Assembly (NCBI GenBank): GCA_947174965.1
Contig: CAMWKY010000009.1
Span: 1-18,571 of the forward strand
DNA length: 18,571 bases
From: an uncultured Ruminococcus sp.
GTDB lineage: Bacteria > Bacillota > Clostridia > Oscillospirales > Ruminococcaceae
Direction of reading: 5' to 3'
Shown here: positions 1 to 6,042 of the stretch, in pieces
Layout: each line of letters opens with the position of its first letter
How positions within the stretch are numbered: position 1 is the stretch's first letter
The notes under the pieces: generated by a model
Database searches by the model: none
Told to the model about the DNA's origin: nothing
Seen by the model: the letters and a program-made list of their open reading frames with translations, nothing else
Made by a program: the position numbers and the translations under genes

Positions 1-1
1 T

Positions 2-457
2 GCAGGAGTACTTATATGTGGAAATGTAAATTCAGGAAAAACCACTGTTTTGCGTGATTTGTGTCGGCTTATCGGAAATCAGCGGAAAGTCACTCTTGTG
101 GACGAACGGAACGAAATTTCGTATTTTCATAATGGAACAGTCTGCAATGATGTAGGAACATTGACAAATATTCTTGTCGGCTGTAAACGTGCTGACGGAA
201 TTATTTCAGCAGTACGTACACTTTCACCCGATTATATTTTTTGTGACGAAATTTCAACTTATGAAGATGCAGAAGCTATAATGTGCGGTATAGGCTGTGG
301 AGTTCGGTTCTGTGCGACAGTCCACGCAGAAAATTATGCTGATTTGTTGAAACGTCCTGTTGCGGAAAAAATTATGGGCGTATTCAGATATGCTGTTTTT
401 CTGAAAGGTTCGGCAAATCCTGGTGAAATTGCTGAAATCAGGAGGATAGAAACATGA
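2..457 (+). CDS. spoIIIAA: Stage III sporulation protein AA, C-terminal part (ATPase)
   Basis: The open frame enters from the left edge, so only the last 151 residues are present; the Bacillus subtilis protein has about 307. It carries a Walker A motif, GNVNSGKT, at residues 7-14 of the visible part, and a Walker B-like stretch ending in DE at residues 82-83 (FCDEIS). These fit the secretion-ATPase-like SpoIIIAA, a mother-cell ATPase thought to power the SpoIIIA-SpoIIQ channel into the forespore. The frame ends at TGA 455-457, overlapping the ATG of the next gene as ATGA, which indicates translational coupling. The following seven genes in canonical spoIIIA order confirm the identity. The start, N-terminal domain and operon promoter lie outside the window. 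Confidence 0.95.
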   Translation, partial: AGVLICGNVNSGKTTVLRDLCRLIGNQRKVTLVDERNEISYFHNGTVCNDVGTLTNILVGCKRADGIISAVRTLSPDYIFCDEISTYEDAEAIMCGIGCGVRFCATVHAENYADLLKRPVAEKIMGVFRYAVFLKGSANPGEIAEIRRIET

Positions 458-960
458 TTTTGAGAATTATTTCAGCACTTTCTTTTACTGCTATTGGCGG
501 AATAGTAGGATTTTCAATGTCGGACAAGCTGAAAGAATCGTGTAAAATCTGCAATGAAATAGACTACCTTTTTCAGCAGACGGCTTTTCTGATTACATAT
601 AAGCAAGATGATGTGTACACAATATGCCATACTCTTAAAATAAATTCGGAACTGAAAAATCTTACATTTCTGAAAAATCTCCCTGATACCTATAAAACAG
701 GCGAAAATTTTCGGGAAATATGGGCAAGTGCAGTTGAATCACAAAAAAATATTTGCAGTGAGGAAAAATCACTTCTTCTTCATTTTGGCTGTATATTGGG
801 AAAAAGTGATGCAGAGGGTCAGGCTGAATCAATTTCCGCTATGCAGAATGAACTGAATCACATAAAAGAAATACACATGGAAAATCTGCTGAAAAAAGGT
901 CGTTTATATAGAAGTGTAGGAGTTCTTTTCGGTATTATGGCAGGAATATTAGTGCTTTAA
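454..960 (+). CDS. spoIIIAB: Stage III sporulation protein AB
   Basis: This 168-residue protein is close to the 171 residues of B. subtilis SpoIIIAB. A hydrophobic N-terminal segment (about residues 4-22) and a C-terminal one (about 153-168) flank a mostly helical soluble region. That matches the family layout, which resembles the inner-membrane GspF-like parts of type II secretion systems. It is expected in the mother-cell membrane facing the forespore as part of the SpoIIIA channel. The ATG overlaps the spoIIIAA stop by four bases. Identification rests on position in the operon plus length and topology. Confidence 0.94.
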   Translation: MILRIISALSFTAIGGIVGFSMSDKLKESCKICNEIDYLFQQTAFLITYKQDDVYTICHTLKINSELKNLTFLKNLPDTYKTGENFREIWASAVESQKNICSEEKSLLLHFGCILGKSDAEGQAESISAMQNELNHIKEIHMENLLKKGRLYRSVGVLFGIMAGILVL

Positions 961-973
961 AGGGGTAAAAACA

Positions 974-1171
974 ATGGATATTGATTTGATTTTCAAAATT
1001 GCAGGAATCGGAATAATTGTTGCTGTACTTAATCTTGTATTGAAACGTGCGGAGCGTGAGGAGCAAGCCATGATGACGACACTTGCGGGGCTGATAGTTG
1101 TTCTTGTGATAATTGTCGAGGAAATAGGCGGACTTTTTGAAACAGTCAAAAGGGTATTCGGCTTATGGTAG
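974..1171 (+). CDS. spoIIIAC: Stage III sporulation protein AC
   Basis: A 65-residue protein with two hydrophobic segments (about residues 5-22 and 35-57) separated by a charged loop, LKRAEREEQ. This is the hallmark of SpoIIIAC, which has 68 residues in B. subtilis. It is an integral membrane component of the SpoIIIA channel made in the mother cell during engulfment. A good ribosome site, AGGGGT at 961-966, stands 7 bases before the ATG. The stop codon at 1169-1171 overlaps the start of spoIIIAD by 7 bases, so the two small membrane proteins are probably made in linked amounts. Confidence 0.95.
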   Translation: MDIDLIFKIAGIGIIVAVLNLVLKRAEREEQAMMTTLAGLIVVLVIIVEEIGGLFETVKRVFGLW

Positions 1172-1554
1172 ACAGATGTATTTCAACAGCAGTTTTCTGT
1201 ATATGTTCGGCAGTTCTTGCAGTGCTTCTTCGTCAGTATTGCCGTGAGCAGTCCATGATGATTGCACTTGCTGTATGTACGGCTGTTATCGGCGGATTTT
1301 TGTCTGTTTTCAGTTCGGTAATAACAGAAGTGAGCAGTATTTTTTCGCAGGCAGGCATATCCGACAGTTACATTGCACTCATTTTCAAGGCGGTATCAAT
1401 ATGCCTTATCACGCAGATAACTTGCGAAATCTGCCGTGACAGCGGAGAATCTGCAATTGCATCAGCTGCGGAAATATGGGGACGTGGTGCTGTAACTGTT
1501 ATAAGTCTGCCACTTGTAAAAGCACTTCTGGAGCAGATTAATGGAATTTTTTAG
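1165..1554 (+). CDS. spoIIIAD: Stage III sporulation protein AD
   Basis: A 129-residue, strongly hydrophobic protein with several membrane segments, close to the 133 residues of B. subtilis SpoIIID-A family member SpoIIIAD. It resembles SpoIIIAC in its first part (LLRQYCREQSMMIALAVCTAV compares with the AC loop and second segment, in outline). It is an integral membrane part of the mother cell-forespore channel. The ATG at 1165 lies inside the end of spoIIIAC. The reading frame ends at 1554, just before the preferred start of spoIIIAE at 1565 and beyond the alternative start at 1541. Confidence 0.95.
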   Translation: MVDRCISTAVFCICSAVLAVLLRQYCREQSMMIALAVCTAVIGGFLSVFSSVITEVSSIFSQAGISDSYIALIFKAVSICLITQITCEICRDSGESAIASAAEIWGRGAVTVISLPLVKALLEQINGIF

Positions 1555-1564
1555 GGTGGATTTA

Positions 1565-2656
1565 ATGAAAAAAGCAGTCGTTATTTTTTTTGCAGTCGTT
1601 CTTGTTTTTCTTAATATACCACTGTTTTCTGTTTATGCGGAAGACTATGCAGAGCCGTTCAGTGAGGTTACAGAGGAGCTTGACAGTATTTTTGATGAAT
1701 ATGATTTAGGCTTCGGAATAGGCGATATATCGGGGATTTCATTCGGTGAACTTGCTGAACGCCTGAAAAATTCCGTTTTGTCACGTATAAATGCACCGAT
1801 AAAAATTCTTTGTGCAGTTTTTCTTGTTGTAGTTTTCAGCACACTTATGAAATCGACAGCAAGCGGTGCAATATCAAAAAATTCAGCCGATATTTATAAT
1901 ATGGTGTGTGTTATGACTGCTGTTACTGTAATAATTCCACAGCTTCTCACGGTTTACAGCGAAACACTGAATATTATTGAATTAAGCGGAAGATTCATTC
2001 TTGTTTTTGTGCCGATTTTTACGGCAATTTCTGTTGCAAGCGGTGGATTTATTTCTGCCGGAGTTTATCATATAATGATGCTTGGGGCATCGGAATTTAT
2101 AGTCAGGCTGTCGGAGAGTTATCTTCTGCCGATTTTAAGCGTAACAGCGGCACTTGCTGTAACAGGAAGTGTTTTTCCGAACACTTCTCTTGACAGTCTG
2201 GTAAATCTTCTGAAAAAGGCTGTCACATGGGGAATTTCTGTTACAATGTCACTTTTTACAGGCTTTGTAACATTGAAATGCACAATAACTGGAAAAGCAG
2301 ACGGAGTTACAGCAAAGACTACAAAAATGCTTGTTTCGGGATTTGTGCCGATAGTTGGCGGAGCAGTTTCAGATGCTTATGCAACAGTAAAAGGAAGTCT
2401 GGAAGTTGTCAGCGGAACAGTCGGAGCATCAGGAATAATCGCTGTAGCTATGCTTATACTCCCGAAAATTCTTGAACTGTTTGTATATCGTGCTGTTATG
2501 TGGACAGGCTCTGCTGTAGCCGATATTTTTTCCGATGATTCAATTTCAAAACTGCTCAAAGGAATTGACAGTGGACTTGCTATAGCACAGAGTATTCTTG
2601 TATGTTACGGTGTTATGTTCATACTCTGTTCGGCAATTATTATGAAAACATTTTGA
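1565..2656 (+). CDS. spoIIIAE: Stage III sporulation protein AE
   Basis: A polytopic membrane protein of 363 residues (B. subtilis about 399). I prefer the ATG at 1565 because it gives a clean signal peptide: MKK, a hydrophobic core, then a cleavage-like SVYA before EDYAEP. AGGGTGGA at 1553-1560 serves as its ribosome site. An in-frame ATG at 1541 also has a plausible GGAG and would add 8 residues while overlapping spoIIIAD by 14 bases. After an acidic soluble stretch (about residues 30-75) come some seven hydrophobic segments with glycine- and serine-rich loops, as in SpoIIIAE. It is a central membrane component of the SpoIIIA channel. Confidence 0.95.
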   Translation: MKKAVVIFFAVVLVFLNIPLFSVYAEDYAEPFSEVTEELDSIFDEYDLGFGIGDISGISFGELAERLKNSVLSRINAPIKILCAVFLVVVFSTLMKSTASGAISKNSADIYNMVCVMTAVTVIIPQLLTVYSETLNIIELSGRFILVFVPIFTAISVASGGFISAGVYHIMMLGASEFIVRLSESYLLPILSVTAALAVTGSVFPNTSLDSLVNLLKKAVTWGISVTMSLFTGFVTLKCTITGKADGVTAKTTKMLVSGFVPIVGGAVSDAYATVKGSLEVVSGTVGASGIIAVAMLILPKILELFVYRAVMWTGSAVADIFSDDSISKLLKGIDSGLAIAQSILVCYGVMFILCSAIIMKTF

Positions 2657-2666
2657 GGTGTCGGAT

Positions 2667-3128
2667 ATGGAAAATATCAAATCTGCTGTTATGGCTGTGT
2701 GTATTGTATCAGCGGTAAAGTGCATAATCGGGAATATAGCATCTGCATCTAAACTGAAAAATCAGCTTGAAATGATGATGAAACTATTGCTTGCCATTGT
2801 TATGATTTCACCTTTTGCAAGCGGTATTTCATCATTTGAACTTCCCGATATTTCGGATTACAGCTTTTCCGCTTACGACTATTCAGACGACATATATTCA
2901 GAGGCACTTATAAAGCAATCTGCTGAAAATATAGAATCGGTGCTTATAGGTCAGATTACAGCGTCGGGTATATCTTTTGAAAAAATTAAAGTTGAGGTTA
3001 ATATTTCGGCAGACTACAGCATATTTATTAATAGGGTGACGGTCACATCAGAGGATTTTGAAGCTGTTGCAGAAATTGTGCGCAACAGTCTCGGAAACGA
3101 AACGGAGGTTGTAAATGAACTTGCTTGA
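2667..3128 (+). CDS. spoIIIAF: Stage III sporulation protein AF
   Basis: From the ATG at 2667 this is a 153-residue protein. The frame could open at GTG 2658, but GAGGTG at 2655-2660 is the natural ribosome site for the ATG 6 bases later, so I chose 2667. Two hydrophobic segments (about residues 5-20 and 33-50) are followed by an acidic linker and a compact alpha/beta domain. That domain ends in a segment like the ring-building motif of SpoIIIAF/AG/AH (VEVNISADYS...). It is shorter than the roughly 206 residues of B. subtilis, mainly in the linker. It overlaps spoIIIAG by 14 bases. Confidence 0.93.
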   Translation: MENIKSAVMAVCIVSAVKCIIGNIASASKLKNQLEMMMKLLLAIVMISPFASGISSFELPDISDYSFSAYDYSDDIYSEALIKQSAENIESVLIGQITASGISFEKIKVEVNISADYSIFINRVTVTSEDFEAVAEIVRNSLGNETEVVNELA

Positions 3129-3624
3129 AAAATTAAAGGAAAAGAAAGCAACTGTCGTTATGATTCTCGGTGTTGTCGGTTTGCTTCTCATTATGATTTC
3201 ATCTGTTTTTGCGGACAAGAAGCAATCCGACCCATTGCCGTCCGACAAGTCGTTTTCAGAATCGGCTGACTATAATAATTATCGGCTTGAAACGGAGAAA
3301 CGGCTTAAGGAATTTCTTGAAAAAATTGAGGGTGCAGGTGATGTTGAAGTTTTTCTTACTGTCGGGAGTAGTGAAAGATATGTTTATGCAGAAGAAGAAA
3401 AGAAAGTAAAATCAGATAACAAAACCGAGGAGGAAAATAAATATGTGATATATGGCAGTGAGAAAGAGCCATTAGTTGAAACGGTCAGAACACCGCAGAT
3501 AACAGGCGCAGTTATAGTCTGTACGGGGGGAGACAGTCCCGCAGTTGAGGAGCGTATTTATAAAGCTGTGTCATCTGCTCTTGGAATATCAACAGGAAAA
3601 ATATATGTGACTAAAATGAAATGA
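3115..3624 (+). CDS. spoIIIAG: Stage III sporulation protein AG
   Basis: A 169-residue bitopic protein: one N-terminal membrane helix (about residues 14-33, VVMILGVVGLLLIMISSVF), then a soluble extracellular region. SpoIIIAG assembles into a large ring in the space between mother cell and forespore. The ring-building domain is visible from about residue 60 (LKEFLEKIEGAGDVEVFLTV) and resumes after a charged insertion (about 90-125) at ITGAVIVCTGGDSPAVEERI. The B. subtilis protein has about 229 residues, so this version is compact. GGAGG at 3103-3107 stands 7 bases before the ATG and lies within the end of spoIIIAF. Confidence 0.94.
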   Translation: MNLLEKLKEKKATVVMILGVVGLLLIMISSVFADKKQSDPLPSDKSFSESADYNNYRLETEKRLKEFLEKIEGAGDVEVFLTVGSSERYVYAEEEKKVKSDNKTEEENKYVIYGSEKEPLVETVRTPQITGAVIVCTGGDSPAVEERIYKAVSSALGISTGKIYVTKMK

Positions 3625-3635
3625 GGTAATTTTTT

Positions 3636-4217
3636 ATGAAAAAACCAAATGTTATTATCGGAAAAAAACAGATTATAATGACTTGTCTTACACTTATGCT
3701 TGCTATTGCGGTATACATAAATTACGCATCTGCACCGCAGATTAGCAAAAAAGGTGATATAATCGAAACGGCTGAAATGGGTGATACTGTAAACTATGGT
3801 GAAACAGAATTTGTCGGCAATATCAACGAAAGTGCAGAGCCAGTAAATGCCGGCACTGATTCAGCAGACACGGACTATTTTGCGCAGGCAAGACTTGATA
3901 AGATGAATAACCGTGACGAAGCTGTCCAGACTTTGCAGACGATTATCGGAGGTGGCGACCTTACAGAAGATGAACTTGTTATGAATGCACTTGACGCTGT
4001 TGAAGTTTCAAAGCTGATTGAAACAGAGGGTACTATTGAATCTCTTGTAAAGGCGCAGGGTTTTGATGACTGCGTTGCATATCTTGACGGTGAAACAGCA
4101 AAGGTTGTAATCAAGACAAATGGGCTTGACAAGGCGCAGGCAGCATCTATAAAAGACATTATTTTGACCGAAGCAAAAGTTTCAGCAGAAAATATAAGAA
4201 TTTTTGAGGTAAAGTAG
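3636..4217 (+). CDS. spoIIIAH: Stage III sporulation protein AH
   Basis: A 193-residue bitopic protein (B. subtilis about 218). A short basic N-terminus (KKPNVIIGKKQ) is followed by a membrane helix at about residues 13-29. An acidic low-complexity linker with negative charge follows, then a C-terminal YscJ/FliF-like ring-building domain at about residues 85-193. The family partner is SpoIIQ from the forespore, and together they bridge the two membranes. GAGGT at 3623-3627, overlapping the spoIIIAG stop, serves as ribosome site 8 bases before the ATG. It is the last gene of the spoIIIA operon. No GC-rich terminator follows, and a vegetative-type promoter begins at the base after its stop codon. 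Confidence 0.95.
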   Translation: MKKPNVIIGKKQIIMTCLTLMLAIAVYINYASAPQISKKGDIIETAEMGDTVNYGETEFVGNINESAEPVNAGTDSADTDYFAQARLDKMNNRDEAVQTLQTIIGGGDLTEDELVMNALDAVEVSKLIETEGTIESLVKAQGFDDCVAYLDGETAKVVIKTNGLDKAQAASIKDIILTEAKVSAENIRIFEVK

Positions 4218-4246
4218 TTGAAAAATATTTATATTTTTGGTATAAT
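4218..4246 (+). promoter_or_regulatory. Vegetative sigma-A-type promoter, extended -10, for the Asp23-nusB operon
   Basis: TTGAAA (4218-4223) and a perfect TATAAT (4241-4246) are separated by exactly 17 bases. A TGG before the -10 box gives an extended -10 element. The predicted start is near 4253, leaving an untranslated leader of about 67 bases before the ATG at 4320. The -35 box begins at the base right after the spoIIIAH stop. The spacer contains an AT-only perfect palindrome (4221-4228 with 4231-4238). This would uncouple the housekeeping genes downstream from mother-cell expression of spoIIIA. The elements are read from the sequence; activity is inferred. Confidence 0.82.
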
Positions 4247-4265
4247 ATAAAAATAGGGATATAAT
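4237..4265 (+). promoter_or_regulatory. Possible second, downstream-overlapping promoter
   Basis: A second perfect TATAAT lies at 4260-4265, with TTGGTA (4237-4242, four of six bases matching TTGACA) 17 bases upstream. It overlaps the stronger promoter, so only one could be occupied at a time. In this AT-rich gap a second TATAAT could also arise by chance. Confidence 0.35.
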
Positions 4266-4290
4266 GTATATTCTGTTAAAATATTATACC
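4239..4290. repeat. Perfect 10-bp inverted repeat spanning the promoter start region
   Basis: GGTATAATAT at 4239-4248 and ATATTATACC at 4281-4290 are exact reverse complements, with 32 bases between them and 42 bases from centre to centre, about four helical turns. The left arm contains the -10 box of the main promoter. The right arm lies in the predicted leader at roughly +29 to +38. The geometry could serve a dimeric regulator or a DNA loop. In RNA, only read-through transcripts from spoIIIA would contain both arms. Confidence 0.55.
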
Positions 4291-4319
4291 TGAATCTTCG
4301 GCAAAATGGAGGTTGAAAA

Positions 4320-4655
4320 ATGGACGATGTAAAGAAAACTATTTCAGGCAACATTAAAATATCAGAGGACGTTATTATGACTGTCGCAAAGCTTGCTGCA
4401 ACTGATGTTAAAGGTGTAGCAGGTCTTTGCGGTGAAATCAATAAAATGAGTAAGCTAAGAAATAACGGTGCTGTCATAATATCCACGATAGATGATGTTG
4501 TAGCAATTGATGTGAAAATAAAGGTAAAAAGCGGTGTGAATGTTACTTCTGTAGCACAGGAAGTACAGACTGCTGTAAAAGATAATGTTCAGTCTATGAC
4601 AGGTGTTGCTGTTGCAAGAGTGAATGTTGTTGTAGGTGGAGTAGTTTTTAATTAA
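4320..4655 (+). CDS. Asp23/Gls24 family protein (YqhY-like)
   Basis: A 111-residue protein, nearly all of it one Asp23/Gls24 domain: ISGNIKISEDVIMTVAKLAA near the N-terminus, DVKGVAGLCG in the middle, and a valine-rich C-terminus (VARVNVVVGGVVF). There is no membrane segment. In B. subtilis the homologue yqhY lies just before nusB and downstream of accBC. Genetic work there links it to acetyl-CoA carboxylase activity, but its biochemical role is not settled. Here accBC is not adjacent. GGAGG at 4308-4312 sits 7 bases before the ATG. It is the first gene of the long operon driven by the promoter just upstream. Confidence 0.93.
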   Translation: MDDVKKTISGNIKISEDVIMTVAKLAATDVKGVAGLCGEINKMSKLRNNGAVIISTIDDVVAIDVKIKVKSGVNVTSVAQEVQTAVKDNVQSMTGVAVARVNVVVGGVVFN

Positions 4656-4676
4656 AAAAAGACAGGAGAGGAAAAA

Positions 4677-5093
4677 ATGTCAAGAATTGAAATAAGAGAC
4701 AGTGCATTCAAGCTGATTTTTGAACAGCTTCTAAGAAATGAGGACATTCAGGAACTTTATGAAGTTGAGGAGGAAGTTGATGAAATCAAGCTTAATGACG
4801 AAGTAAGGAAAATGGTTGACGGTACGCTTGAACATTCAGCAGAACTTGATGAGATTATCACAAAATACAGCAAGTCAAGAAAGCTTTCAAGAATATCAAA
4901 GATAAACCATGCAATTTTAAGAATTGCACTTTATGAGTGCCTTTATGACGAGAAAACCCCTGATAATGCAGCAATAAGTGAAGCTGTAAACCTTGCGAAC
5001 ACTTACAGCTATAAGGAAGATGCTAACTTTATCAACGGATTGCTTGGCGCATTCTATCGTGACCGCCATAAAAGTGAGGGTGAAAATGCCTGA
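4677..5093 (+). CDS. nusB: Transcription antitermination factor NusB
   Basis: A 138-residue all-helical protein. The family signatures are RDSAFKLIFEQL near the N-terminus and, in the C-terminal half, ISKINHAILRIALYE, AISEAVNLANTYS and FINGLLGAFYRD. NusB pairs with NusE (ribosomal protein S10) and binds boxA in the rRNA leader to keep RNA polymerase transcribing through rRNA operons. Its length matches the family. AGGAGAGG at 4663-4670 is a strong ribosome site. The end of the gene overlaps the start of the next gene by 8 bases. The pairing with the Asp23 gene upstream and xseA downstream is typical of Firmicutes. Confidence 0.96.
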   Translation: MSRIEIRDSAFKLIFEQLLRNEDIQELYEVEEEVDEIKLNDEVRKMVDGTLEHSAELDEIITKYSKSRKLSRISKINHAILRIALYECLYDEKTPDNAAISEAVNLANTYSYKEDANFINGLLGAFYRDRHKSEGENA

Positions 5094-6042
5094 ATTTCTT
5101 GGAGTTGATACAAGCAATTACACAACGTCAGTGGCAGTGTATTTCAGTGACGAAAATAAGATAGTGCATTGCAAAAAGTTACTTCCTGTTAAAGAGGGAG
5201 GACGTGGCTTGCGACAGAGTGACGCAGTTTTTCACCATACAAAACAGCTACCCGAAGTTGTCAATGAACTTATTGATAAGACAGGCAGACTTGATTTTTC
5301 AGCAATTTCAGCATCAATACGTCCACGAAATGCAGACGGCTCATATATGCCATGCTTTTTGTGCGGAAGTGAATTTGCAGAGTTATATTCGGCATTGCAG
5401 GGTATTCCCATGTATGCAACGTCTCACCAGACAGGGCATATTCTGTCTGCACTATATTCAGCGGACAGGCTTGACTATATAAATCAGCCGTTTATTGCAT
5501 TTCATGTAAGCGGAGGTACAACGGACTGTTTATTGTGCCAGCCTGATAAGAGGAATATTTTGAATATATCTGAAATAGGTACATCTCTTGATTTGCACGC
5601 AGGACAGGCAGTTGACCGTGTGGGTCTTATGCTTGGACTGAAATTTCCGTGCGGTATTGAACTGGAAAAACTTGCCAATAATGCAAGTAAGAAGTTTAAA
5701 GTCAAGTCCGTTCTGAAAAACGGTTCATGCTGTCTGTCGGGAGTTGAAAACAAGTGTAAATCCATGCTTGAAAGCGGTGAAACGGCTGAAAATACAGCGT
5801 TATACTGTCTTGATTTTATAGCGGAAACTGTCATATCAATGACGGATTATGCAGTGGATAAATACGGAAATCTTCCGCTTGTGTTTGCAGGTGGTGTAAT
5901 GGCAGATAAGCTGATAAGAGATAAAATTATTTCCCAATATAAAGAAGCATCATTTGCAGAGCCTAAATTTTCATGCGATAATGCGGCAGGAGTTGCAATA
6001 TATGCTTATCTTAAATATGCGGAGGCGGACAGATGCAGATAA
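5086..6042 (+). CDS. Divergent TsaD/Kae1-like (peptidase M22 family) protein
   Basis: A 318-residue ASKHA-fold protein of the TsaD/Kae1 family. The frame extends upstream, but the ATG at 5086 fits the family N-terminus (MPEFLGVDTS) and has GAGGGTG just before it. It retains the metal-binding HxxxH (SHQTGH, H114 and H118) and the late Asp of CDNAAG (D298), plus the FAGGVMADK loop at about 267-275. It departs from true TsaD elsewhere: DTSNYTTS at 8-15 replaces the usual ETSCDET, and VSGGTTD replaces VSGGHT. TsaD makes the t6A base of tRNA with TsaB and TsaE, so this is more likely a paralogue of unknown function. It overlaps nusB by 8 and xseA by 10 bases, in the slot that folD occupies in B. 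subtilis. Confidence 0.85.
   Translation: MPEFLGVDTSNYTTSVAVYFSDENKIVHCKKLLPVKEGGRGLRQSDAVFHHTKQLPEVVNELIDKTGRLDFSAISASIRPRNADGSYMPCFLCGSEFAELYSALQGIPMYATSHQTGHILSALYSADRLDYINQPFIAFHVSGGTTDCLLCQPDKRNILNISEIGTSLDLHAGQAVDRVGLMLGLKFPCGIELEKLANNASKKFKVKSVLKNGSCCLSGVENKCKSMLESGETAENTALYCLDFIAETVISMTDYAVDKYGNLPLVFAGGVMADKLIRDKIISQYKEASFAEPKFSCDNAAGVAIYAYLKYAEADRCR

Noticed and set aside
1541..1564. Upstream ATG for spoIIIAE
   Set aside because: Possible, with a GGAG before it, but the ATG at 1565 gives a cleaner signal peptide and has AGGGTGGA close by. Kept only as an alternative.
4221..4238. Terminator for the spoIIIA operon
   Set aside because: The dyad has no G or C pairs and would not be stable enough in RNA; no T-run follows a stable stem.
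4993..5085. N-terminal extension of the TsaD-like protein upstream of 5086
   Set aside because: It lies wholly within nusB in another frame, has no family similarity, and the fold begins at MPEFLGVDTS.
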